Part shown: positions 8,681-15,364 of the stretch, in pieces
How positions within the stretch are numbered: position 1 is the stretch's first letter
How the letters are laid out: every line of letters begins with the position of its first letter
NCBI GenBank assembly: GCA_900757695.1
Contig: CAAEOU010000287.1
Location: forward strand, 1-34,027
Source: an uncultured Oscillospiraceae bacterium
Lineage (GTDB): Bacteria > Bacillota_A > Clostridia > Oscillospirales > Oscillospiraceae
Reading direction: 5' to 3'
DNA length: 34,027 bases
The notes under the pieces: model-generated
Seen by the model: the letters and a program-made list of their open reading frames with translations, nothing else
Database searches by the model: none
Told to the model about the DNA's origin: nothing
Translations under genes and position numbers: made by a program

Positions 8681-8844
8681 GGAAGTTCACTCCATTTCAA
8701 TCCATTTGCTGACCACATTAATATATCACATTAAAGTACGATAATAAAGTAAGAAACGAGAGAATCTCATAGTATTTTTTGGATTTCTGTTATTCTTCCT
8801 CAATATTTTACCATAAAATGTATTCACAAAAGGTTCACGGATTT

Positions 8845-8886
8845 TTAGCACTCTCGGCTTGACAGTGCTAAAAATGGTGCTATAAT
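8845..8886 (+). promoter_or_regulatory. CIRCE-like HrcA operator overlapping a SigA promoter of hsp20
   Basis: TTAGCACTC (8845-8853), 9-nt spacer and CAGTGCTAA (8863-8871) match the CIRCE inverted repeat TTAGCACTC-N9-GAGTGCTAA with one mismatch. The -35 box TTGACA (8859-8864) lies inside it and TATAAT follows at 8881-8886 after 16 bp. HrcA bound here would block RNA polymerase, giving heat-inducible expression. The motif is seen directly; HrcA control is established for CIRCE elements. Confidence 0.88.
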
Positions 8887-9022
8887 GAAATTGAACTTAA
8901 GGAGGGGGTTCCGGAAGGAAACCGGATCTGGCGTTCAAAACAACATCATGACAACAAAGTTCACAGCTGTAGATTCAGATTCCACAGCAGGGAACCGAAT
9001 GAATATATTGGAGGAATGACTT
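8887..9022 (+). promoter_or_regulatory. Long 5' leader of hsp20 with orphan Shine-Dalgarno and short ORF
   Basis: The transcript leader is about 130 nt. It opens with AAGGAGGGGG (8899-8908), a perfect ribosome-binding sequence with no start codon at usable distance. A small stem follows (GGTTCC/GGAAACC, 8907-8922). An ATG at 8948 opens a 23-codon frame ending TGA at 9017-9019, just ahead of the hsp20 start and overlapping its own GGAGG site (9010-9014). Whether the peptide is made or the region acts as a thermosensor is not known. Confidence 0.35.
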
Positions 9023-9457
9023 ATGATGCCCAGTATTTTTGCAGAAGATCTTTTTGATAATATGTTTGATATGGATGCCATGTTTGGCCGTAAAAATCCC
9101 CTCTATGGCAAGCATGCCAAGAACCTCATGAAGACTGATATCCGTGAGACAGACAAGACCTACGAGTTGGATGTTGATCTGCCGGGCTTTAAGAAGGACG
9201 AGATTCAGGTTGAGCTGGAAAACGGCTATCTGACCATCCGCGCAGAAAAGGGTCTGGATAAAGACGAGCAGGATCAAAAGGGCCGTTACATCCGTCAGGA
9301 GCGCTATGCCGGCGCCATGAGCCGCAGCTTCTATGTAGGTACTGCCGTAACCGTAGAGGATATGGCCGCAAAGTTTGAAAACGGTATTTTGCAGATCACG
9401 GTTCCCAAGGAGCCCAAAAAGGAGCTGCCTTGTAAAAATACGCTGGCCATTGAATAA
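9023..9457 (+). CDS. hsp20: Hsp20/alpha-crystallin small heat shock protein
   Basis: A 144-residue small heat shock chaperone that would hold unfolding proteins in a refoldable state in the cytoplasm. The alpha-crystallin domain spans about residues 36-130: DIRETDKTYELDVDLPGFKKDEI, LTIRAEK, the RSFYVG strand and the closing KFENGILQITVPK. A short Met- and Phe-rich N-terminal arm (MMPSIFAEDLFDNMFDMDAMFG) precedes it. The start follows GGAGG at 9010-9014; two ATG codons are adjacent. Heat control is expected from the CIRCE-like element upstream. The gene is monocistronic, closed by a hairpin at 9492-9517. Confidence 0.95.
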   Translation: MMPSIFAEDLFDNMFDMDAMFGRKNPLYGKHAKNLMKTDIRETDKTYELDVDLPGFKKDEIQVELENGYLTIRAEKGLDKDEQDQKGRYIRQERYAGAMSRSFYVGTAVTVEDMAAKFENGILQITVPKEPKKELPCKNTLAIE

Positions 9458-9491
9458 CAATTGACCAATTTTCATCTATTTTCTCTCCCTG

Positions 9492-9517
9492 AACAGGCTG
9501 CCATTTGGCGGCCTGTT
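9492..9517 (+). terminator. Probable terminator after hsp20
   Basis: An 11-bp stem (AACAGGCTGCC with GGCGGCCTGTT, one U-G pair, 4-nt loop) lies 35 bp beyond the hsp20 stop. The T-run after it is short and interrupted, so termination may be partial. Confidence 0.6.
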
Positions 9518-9611
9518 TGCATGTTATAGATTATTTTTTTCATATCATTCCGGCAGCATTGGCTTTTCTATGGATATTTTCTCTTTTTTGTGCATTGCCT
9601 TAAAATAACAC

Positions 9612-9640
9612 TTGCAAAACATATGAAGCATCTGTATAAT
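9612..9640 (+). promoter_or_regulatory. SigA promoter of the uracil/xanthine permease
   Basis: TTGCAA (9612-9617), 17-bp spacer and TATAAT (9635-9640). The leader is only about 28 nt, leaving no room for a PyrR attenuator or purine riboswitch, unlike many pyrimidine or purine permease genes. Confidence 0.75.
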
Positions 9641-9674
9641 AGGGAGGATTATGTAGAAAAAGGAGGAGTTACAC

Positions 9675-11012
9675 ATGAATCAGGACGCGATTTATGATGC
9701 TCGCCAGCTGGGCGTTCCCAAAATGCTTCTGCTGGGTCTGCAGCATATGTTCGCCATGTTTGGCGCAACGATTCTCGTCCCCGCTATCACCGGTCTTTCC
9801 ATTTCCGCAACGCTGCTGTTTGCAGGTCTGGGCACACTGTTGTTCCACCTGATCACCGGCAGAAAGGTGCCCGCATTTTTGGGCAGTTCCTTCGCATTTT
9901 TAGGGGCCTATGGCCTTGTCACCGCCTCCGGCGCAGAGATTCCATTGACGTATTCCAGCTTTGGTGTCGCTTGCGCCGGTCTTTTGTACCTTGTTTTGGC
10001 TCTGCTGTTCAAGGTATTCGGTGCGCAGAAGGTCATGCGGTATTTTCCGCCCATTGTCACCGGCCCGGTTATCATTGCCATTGGCCTGACCCTTTCTCAG
10101 AGTGCCATTGACAACTGCGGTGCAAACTGGCTTGTTGCGCTGATGGCCATTGTGGTTGTCATCGTCTTTAATATCTGGGGTAAGGGTATGCTGAAAATCA
10201 TTCCCATTCTGCTGGGCGTTATCGCCAGCTATGTATTCTCCATGATCATTGACGCCCCTACCCGTGCAACGCTGGTAGAGAACGTTTCTCAGGCTGCATG
10301 GATCGGTCTTCCCGTCAAATGGGAAAATACCGCACTCTCCATCTTTGGAAACGGGTTTGACGGCGGTGTGCTGGTGACAGCCGTGATTACCATTATGCCC
10401 ATTGCTCTTGCCACGATGGTCGAGCACATTGGCGACATCTGTGCCATTTCTTCTACCGTTGGCAAAAACTATGTTTCTGATCCCGGTCTGCACCGCACCC
10501 TTACCGGTGACGGTCTGGCCACTGCCATTGCCGCGCTGTTTGGCGCTCCTGCCAACACCACCTACGGTGAGAATACCGGCGTTCTGGCTCTTTCCAAGGT
10601 CTATGACCCCCGTGTGATTCGTCTGGCTGCGATCTTTGCCGTAATCCTTTCCTTCTGCCCTAAGTTTGCGGCCATTATAGGCGCTATGCCTGCGGCTACC
10701 ATTGGCGGCGTCAGCCTTGTGCTCTACGGTATGATCTCTGCGGTTGGTGTTCGGAATGTAGTCGAAAATCAGGTGGACTTCACCAAGAGCCGTAATGTAC
10801 TGATTGCAGCACTGATTCTGGTGCTGTCCATCGGCATTAAGTATTCTGCTGCCAGTGCAATCTCCTTCCAGATTGCCTCCTTTACCATCAGCCTTTCCGG
10901 TCTGGCTGTAGGCGCCATCGTAGGAATCGTACTCAACGCTGTATTGCCCGGTAAAGACTATGAGTTTCATAAAGACAATGAAGGTTCCACTTCCGTAAAC
11001 TTTGAAGTTTGA
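9675..11012 (+). CDS. Uracil/xanthine permease, NCS2 family (UraA/PyrP-like)
   Basis: A 445-residue cytoplasmic membrane transporter of the nucleobase:cation symporter-2 family, with about 14 hydrophobic segments. The opening region LGVPKMLLLGLQHMFAMFGA is strongly UraA-like, and PAFLGSSFAF, MVEHIGDICAIS and TTYGENTGVLALSKVYDPRV carry the conserved acidic residues expected at the substrate site. It most probably imports uracil, though xanthine or uric acid cannot be excluded. It has an AAAAGGAGGAG ribosome-binding site, its own promoter and a strong downstream terminator, so it is monocistronic. Confidence 0.93.
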   Translation: MNQDAIYDARQLGVPKMLLLGLQHMFAMFGATILVPAITGLSISATLLFAGLGTLLFHLITGRKVPAFLGSSFAFLGAYGLVTASGAEIPLTYSSFGVACAGLLYLVLALLFKVFGAQKVMRYFPPIVTGPVIIAIGLTLSQSAIDNCGANWLVALMAIVVVIVFNIWGKGMLKIIPILLGVIASYVFSMIIDAPTRATLVENVSQAAWIGLPVKWENTALSIFGNGFDGGVLVTAVITIMPIALATMVEHIGDICAISSTVGKNYVSDPGLHRTLTGDGLATAIAALFGAPANTTYGENTGVLALSKVYDPRVIRLAAIFAVILSFCPKFAAIIGAMPAATIGGVSLVLYGMISAVGVRNVVENQVDFTKSRNVLIAALILVLSIGIKYSAASAISFQIASFTISLSGLAVGAIVGIVLNAVLPGKDYEFHKDNEGSTSVNFEV

Positions 11013-11020
11013 TCTGATCT

Positions 11021-11063
11021 AAAAACAGACGCATGGAGTTAAAATTTCCATGCGTCTGTTTTG
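11021..11063. terminator. Bidirectional terminator between permease and MaoC-like gene
   Basis: A long perfect stem (AAAACAGACGCATGGA with its complement, loop of about nine nt) has A-run and T-run flanks on both sides. It serves both convergent genes. Confidence 0.92.
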
Positions 11064-11069
11064 TTATGC

Positions 11070-12332
11070 TTATGCTTTGCTGGGCAAAACCACAGTTGCA
11101 GCAATGACCTGCGCAATTCCGCCATCCGGCCAGTTTTCGGCCCAGCAGATCAGGTCAATGAGATGCTCGCCCTTTTCATTGACATATTTCTTCGTTACAT
11201 AGCCCTTTCCGATGATACAGTCCGAGCACATACCGTGATGATCTACACAGCGTCCTGCCACCTCAGGCACCTGATTCAGGAACGAATCCGGCGTACCGTC
11301 ATCGGACATGAAGTGCCAGTCGATGTACCGCAGGAAGCCGTCATCTCCCATATAGTTGGTCAGCAGACGGATCAGCATATTCCGCCCGGTGGTGTTGTAG
11401 AACATAGCTCTGCTGCCATTCTGATTTCGATGACAGAAATGTGCCGCTGTGTCAAAATAATAGATGCCATAATCATCGGCAAAGGGCTGCATTCTTCTGC
11501 GCCCCTCTTTCGTTTTTATGGTATCCCGCAGGGGCCGCTGTCCCATAAGCTGCATTCCATGTCCCTTGATCATGTCCATCTCTGTCCATGGGCCAGAGCA
11601 GATTGGCGTTGGATGGTCACCCACCTGAACATCCTCCCAATATAGGGTATCTGCTCCTCTTATGTACTCCTTGTCCCACATATCAGAAATAAACTCCCAG
11701 TCCTCTTCGGTGTAATGGTGCACCTCCGGGTGATGCATTTTTGGCATTTTACCGCCGGGGCCTCCCGGTCCGCCGCCCAACAGCGGTCCCTTTGGCCCCG
11801 TATAATCATCCCGGTAGAAGGAAAACACATTGTGCCCTCTGGTAATGCCGGACATTACCAGCTCTCCTCTCTGATTATACAGGCTGCCCCTGCCTTCCAG
11901 ACGCATATATCTGCCCTCACTGCCTTCTTCCGGGGTCAGATCTTCAATGATCATATCATCGCAGACTGTAGTAAAGGTATCTCCGGGATAAATCGGCGCA
12001 TACATGATAAATGCACCGCCGTCATTGGCCCGCTGGAGCTTATCTCCATAATCCATTGGCAGCATAGGGAACATGGCCCCGGGCTCCTTCCAGCATGGAA
12101 TTGCAATAATGGAGCCATATTTGGTTTTCTTTGCGTATTCGTCATCATTAAAGAGGGGATTCCATGGATCCCATGCATTGGCATACAGCCGCATCAGCGT
12201 TGGGTCAGCAGGTGTTACCGGGAACATGGTAGGCTTTCCGATCTGTGCTTTCAGCTTTTCTCTGGTCTCATCCAGTATTCTCTTCTCTCTGTCGCTGTAT
12301 TGACCGGGGTATACCGTTTTGAAATTGCTCAT
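11070..12332 (-). CDS. Tandem hot-dog (MaoC-like) dehydratase/hydratase family protein
   Basis: A 420-residue soluble protein. Residues about 30-190 form an N-terminal MaoC/FAS1-DH-type hot-dog fold (LMRLYANAWDPWNPLFNDDEYAKKTKYGSIIA is the typical substrate-helix region). Residues about 230-415 form a second, divergent hot-dog unit (LYWEDVQVGDHPTPICSGPWTEMDM). A Gly/Pro-rich linker (GGGPGGPGG) joins them. Such proteins hydrate or dehydrate enoyl-thioesters, but the second unit's catalytic Asp/His pair is not clearly identifiable to me. The start follows AAGGAG at 8-nt spacing. It is the second gene of an operon behind a binding lipoprotein, separated by a strong hairpin. Substrate unknown. 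Confidence 0.83.
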   Translation of the reverse strand: MSNFKTVYPGQYSDREKRILDETREKLKAQIGKPTMFPVTPADPTLMRLYANAWDPWNPLFNDDEYAKKTKYGSIIAIPCWKEPGAMFPMLPMDYGDKLQRANDGGAFIMYAPIYPGDTFTTVCDDMIIEDLTPEEGSEGRYMRLEGRGSLYNQRGELVMSGITRGHNVFSFYRDDYTGPKGPLLGGGPGGPGGKMPKMHHPEVHHYTEEDWEFISDMWDKEYIRGADTLYWEDVQVGDHPTPICSGPWTEMDMIKGHGMQLMGQRPLRDTIKTKEGRRRMQPFADDYGIYYFDTAAHFCHRNQNGSRAMFYNTTGRNMLIRLLTNYMGDDGFLRYIDWHFMSDDGTPDSFLNQVPEVAGRCVDHHGMCSDCIIGKGYVTKKYVNEKGEHLIDLICWAENWPDGGIAQVIAATVVLPSKA

Positions 12333-12356
12333 CTCATTGACTCCTTTCTTTCAAAA

Positions 12357-12382
12357 GGGCGGCGCGGAGTTCCGCGCCGCCC
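12357..12382 (-). promoter_or_regulatory. Intercistronic GC hairpin (attenuating terminator) between binding lipoprotein and MaoC-like gene
   Basis: A perfect 11-bp all-G/C stem (GGGCGGCGCGG / CCGCGCCGCCC, 4-nt loop) is followed on the minus strand by TTTTG. It resembles a leaky terminator that lowers MaoC-like expression relative to the lipoprotein, or protects the lipoprotein message from 3' decay. Confidence 0.65.
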
Positions 12383-12413
12383 AAATTTAGATGTTTCTTA
12401 TAACAAAAAATGA

Positions 12414-14207
12414 TTATCTGCTCTCGTAGCGGGAATATGCAGCCTCATAGAAGGACTGAAGCTCATCCAAACCCATGGCCTCAACATCAGAGACAAAAGC
12501 ATTCCATGTATCATCATTAAGCTCAGACTCGCCCATCATAAACTTGGAGATCTCTGTGGCAACATGGGTGTAGATATCGGAGTTGATCTGTGCCATGTCC
12601 TCCGCTTCCTCAGCAGTGAAGGCCAGCGTAGGCGTTGCGGAATACAGTGCCTTGGAGGTATCGTAATCCAGCCAGATATCCTTTGCCTCGTTGACATAGT
12701 CCTCATTGATGGGGTTGTTCTTTTTGACGATCTGGAAGCCGGGGCCCTCATCCAGCGCATAGATGACCTGATAGCTGACCAGATCCTCGTTGCGCTCCAG
12801 CATCAGGGGCAGCATCTGCTTGACGCCGTCCACTACCTGATAGCTCTCGCCTTCCTCAAAGCCAAAGTTGACTGCGGAAGCACCATCGGTGCTGTAGAAC
12901 CAATCCAGGAACTGAACTGCCTTTTCGGGCTCAGCGCAGGAAGCAGTTACAACGATATTCTTCATACCGGAGGTACGCTGCTTGGCATACTCATAGTTGT
13001 ACTCCTTGGGCGCCTCGCTGCCCTCGGGATAGGTCATATGAACTGCCTGTAAATCAAGACCATAGTTGGTCTTCATATTGGTAAGGTCACGATCCATGCC
13101 GCCAAACAGTGCGGTTGCACCGGAGGTCTGAAGGGAATCATCAAACATCTGGGCATATGCATAGTCGGGGTTGATGTAGCCAGCCTTAAATGCCTGAGAG
13201 AAATACTCAACAAAATCACGGAGCTCATCAGAAGTACCGTCATATACCAGCTCATCCGTCTCCAGATTGACCTTAAACGCATGACCGCCGGAGGTACCAA
13301 ACGCTGCACCAAAGAAGCCGCCGCGGATATCACCGGAGTTGGAAACGCCCATGGGGTACTGAACACCGTTGGACTTCATGGCCTTAAATACTTCCATCCA
13401 GTCCTCGGTTGTAACAGGCTCCGGAAGACCGGTATCTGCCAGATAATCCGAACGAACCAGAGGGCCTTCACGAACGCCCTGAGGCTGATCGTAGATCATG
13501 GCAATGGAGTAGAGCTTGCCAGTATCGGTGGTCAGGTCACGGCGAACATTGTCGTCGCTCTGAAGAATTGCATAGTAGTTGGGAGCATACTCGGGGATGA
13601 TGTCCGTCAGGTCTACATAGACGTCATCCTCAATGGCCTTATCGTAGCCGCCGTTGTACACGGAGGTTGCGCCCATGGCGCCGCAGTTGGACTCATAGAT
13701 GAGATCCGTCATATCGCCGGAAGCGATCATCAGGTTATACTGCTCGTTGCAGACCGCCTCAGAAGCCTGCTTAAAGGTCAGGGTAACGCCCAGCTTTTCC
13801 TGAACTCTCTGCCAGAACAGAAGATCCTTTTTCAGAGGCTGCTCTGCACCACCCATGGCGCCCAGCTGCACCCAGAAAATAGACAGGTCAAGTCCATCTT
13901 CAAATAGAGGAAGGTCATAATCCTTTACGCCAATGTGCTCAGAATACCACTCATTGGTGGGGCCCTGTTCAACTGTCGGCGCTGCCTCTTCTACAGATGC
14001 CTCTGCCTCGGAAGCAGGTTCTGCATTCTCAGCGGGAGCCGCAGGTGCTTCATCCTGTGCCGGAGCCTGCTGAGATGCTTCCGTCGGTGTGCTTGCCTGA
14101 TCATTAGCAGCACCGGATGATGCTGCGCTTCCATTTCCGCCGCAGCCTGCAAGCAGGCACATTACCATTGAAAGGCTCAGCAGCATTGCAACAAGTTTCT
14201 TGGTCAT
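12414..14207 (-). CDS. Large extracellular solute-binding lipoprotein (LplA/YtcQ-like family 1)
   Basis: A 597-residue secreted lipoprotein. A signal peptide ends at lipobox LAGC with Cys22, followed by a low-complexity acidic/Ala-rich linker (to about residue 85). The mature domain begins NEWYSEHIGVKDYDLP and has features of large LplA-type binding proteins (FWQRVQEKLGVTLTFKQAS, IASGDMTDLI, GLPEPVTTEDWMEVFKAMK, AVQFLDWFYSTDG). Such proteins usually bind oligosaccharides or other large solutes for two-permease ABC importers. Here no permease or ATPase gene is adjacent; the downstream gene is a MaoC-like protein. It may work with a transporter elsewhere or have been repurposed. Ligand unknown. 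Confidence 0.9.
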   Translation of the reverse strand: MTKKLVAMLLSLSMVMCLLAGCGGNGSAASSGAANDQASTPTEASQQAPAQDEAPAAPAENAEPASEAEASVEEAAPTVEQGPTNEWYSEHIGVKDYDLPLFEDGLDLSIFWVQLGAMGGAEQPLKKDLLFWQRVQEKLGVTLTFKQASEAVCNEQYNLMIASGDMTDLIYESNCGAMGATSVYNGGYDKAIEDDVYVDLTDIIPEYAPNYYAILQSDDNVRRDLTTDTGKLYSIAMIYDQPQGVREGPLVRSDYLADTGLPEPVTTEDWMEVFKAMKSNGVQYPMGVSNSGDIRGGFFGAAFGTSGGHAFKVNLETDELVYDGTSDELRDFVEYFSQAFKAGYINPDYAYAQMFDDSLQTSGATALFGGMDRDLTNMKTNYGLDLQAVHMTYPEGSEAPKEYNYEYAKQRTSGMKNIVVTASCAEPEKAVQFLDWFYSTDGASAVNFGFEEGESYQVVDGVKQMLPLMLERNEDLVSYQVIYALDEGPGFQIVKKNNPINEDYVNEAKDIWLDYDTSKALYSATPTLAFTAEEAEDMAQINSDIYTHVATEISKFMMGESELNDDTWNAFVSDVEAMGLDELQSFYEAAYSRYESR

Positions 14208-14225
14208 TTTTCTTATCTCCCTTCT

Positions 14226-14268
14226 TACAAAATGTGAATCATGTCAAGTTCTGCTTCACATTTTTGTA
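14226..14268. repeat. Inverted repeat in the leader of the LplA-like lipoprotein gene
   Basis: Arms TACAAAATGTGAA (14226-14238) and TTCACATTTTTGTA (14255-14268) are complementary apart from one extra base, around a 16-nt centre. It starts just after the predicted transcription start, so it could be a repressor operator or a 5' protective RNA stem. Confidence 0.5.
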
Positions 14269-14282
14269 ATAATTATAGATTA

Positions 14283-14311
14283 ATTATATAAATTGTCCTT
14301 CCATTTGTCTA
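14283..14311 (-). promoter_or_regulatory. SigA promoter of the LplA-like / MaoC-like operon
   Basis: On the minus strand TAGACA (14311-14306), 17-bp spacer and TATAAT (14288-14283). Predicted start near 14276, leader of about 69 nt holding the inverted repeat. Confidence 0.75.
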
Positions 14312-14410
14312 CAGGGGATTCCGCATAATCTTTCTGTATCTATTTTAGTTATTATTACCAGCATATTCTTGTATTTCGCATGCAGACCAAATCAAATTGT
14401 CTAAAAAAAT

Positions 14411-14445
14411 ACCGGAAAGGCAGTCAATCCTTCTGCCTTTCCGGT
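14411..14445 (-). terminator. Terminator of the radical-SAM-leader-like gene
   Basis: A perfect 13-bp stem (ACCGGAAAGGCAG with its complement, 9-nt loop) is followed on the minus strand by ATTTTTTT, a textbook intrinsic terminator 43 bp past the gene's stop. Confidence 0.93.
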
Positions 14446-14487
14446 GCTTTTCATGATTTAATTAGATGTATCTATCAACCAAATGTA

Positions 14488-15030
14488 TTATTTCTGTTGG
14501 GATGCGGTCCACAGTTTGTCTGCTGTTGCCGTCCAGTCTTTCGCATAGGCCGTACATTTTGCACAGAGATGCTCCACAGATTCGGGAGATTGAAGATCCG
14601 TAGAATGTGCGCCAGTCTTTTCTACCATTGACCTCAGCAGTTCCGGATTTTCCAGCATGGGGAAGGGGCGAAGATGATTTTCATTAAAGGGCTGCTCATC
14701 GTGATACGCCATAAAAATAGGGGACTGCAAAGCTTCCAGCAATGTCATGTCACGGATATTGGCGTTGAGAAAGAAATTTTCAAAGGTTGCCTTTAATACG
14801 CCGCTGTCGGTATGCTTCGTAATACGCATAATCAGCTGATACATACTGCAGGAAGGATCCTCAATCACCTTGCGGACTGCCGCACGCTGGACCGGAAAGC
14901 TGTTCGGTCCCTCTCCCGCAAAGCGGTCCACCCAGTCCATTAATTTTGGAATATTTTCTTCGGGGTTCTTTTCAATGTAGTCAAAGGCTGAGCGCAGCGC
15001 AACTTTTTTCATGGTATTTCCAAGAGCCAT
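14488..15030 (-). CDS. Stand-alone protein resembling the N-terminal region of clostridial radical-SAM proteins
   Basis: A 180-residue soluble, mostly helical protein of unknown function. Its opening (MALGNTMKKVALRSAFDYIEKNPEENIPKLMDWVDRF) and the segment DSGVLKATFENFFLNANI resemble, from memory, the region before the CxxxCxxC motif in certain large clostridial radical-SAM proteins. Here no radical-SAM core follows: the only paired cysteines are CAKC near residue 155, and a strong terminator ends the transcript soon after. It may be a free-standing regulatory or scaffold version, or the remnant of a longer gene. GGAGG lies at about 8-nt spacing from the ATG. It has its own structured upstream region and no operon partner. 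Confidence 0.8.
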   Translation of the reverse strand: MALGNTMKKVALRSAFDYIEKNPEENIPKLMDWVDRFAGEGPNSFPVQRAAVRKVIEDPSCSMYQLIMRITKHTDSGVLKATFENFFLNANIRDMTLLEALQSPIFMAYHDEQPFNENHLRPFPMLENPELLRSMVEKTGAHSTDLQSPESVEHLCAKCTAYAKDWTATADKLWTASQQK

Positions 15031-15051
15031 AGAAATCTACCTCCATATGTT

Positions 15052-15072
15052 CATTCTATGGCCATTCTATGG
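15052..15072. repeat. Tandem 10-bp direct repeat at 11-bp spacing
   Basis: CATTCTATGG occurs at 15052-15061 and 15063-15072, one helical turn apart, 22-42 bp before the radical-SAM-leader-like gene. Same-face spacing would suit a protein binding site; no function is shown. Confidence 0.5.
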
Positions 15073-15094
15073 ATCCCAGCAGAGAAATAAAATG

Positions 15095-15143
15095 CCCAAA
15101 ACACAGAAAATGTTCTCATTTTAGACACCTTCAGTGTTTTGGG
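15095..15143. repeat. Nested inverted repeat upstream of the radical-SAM-leader-like gene
   Basis: The outer arms CCCAAAACAC (15095-15104) and GTGTTTTGGG (15134-15143) are perfectly complementary and enclose a second perfect hairpin, AAAATG-TTCT-CATTTT (15107-15122). On the minus strand the structure is followed by CATTTTATTT, so it could be an attenuator, a terminator or an operator pair. Confidence 0.5.
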
Positions 15144-15325
15144 TAATTGTTATGTATCTGATTTTTCTTTCTGACTGTGCTGTATCATTCCTTCCATTGT
15201 ACCGGTAAAAAACCGGAACAGCTGATTCATCATTTTATAAGGAATGTTTTTCATGCCACCATTGATCCATCGAAGAAAATATCCGACAATTCCAAATGTA
15301 TTTTCGTTTCTCCTTATTTATTTGA

Positions 15326-15354
15326 AAAAGGGCTGCCATTGTGACAGCCCTTTT
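15326..15354 (-). terminator. Terminator of the sufC-sufB operon
   Basis: A 10-bp stem (AAAAGGGCTG / CAGCCCTTTT, 9-nt loop) lies 11 bp after the sufB-like stop and ends in TTTTTC on the minus strand. Confidence 0.88.
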
Positions 15355-15364
15355 CTTCATCTTT

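Noticed and set aside
9900..10970. Open frame antisense to the uracil permease
   Set aside because: Asn/Gly/His-rich low-complexity product typical of a reverse-complement shadow of a membrane protein gene.
15200..15220. Small inverted repeat CCGGT/ACCGG near 15202-15216
   Set aside because: Only five base pairs with an A-rich loop, with no T-run or position suggesting function.
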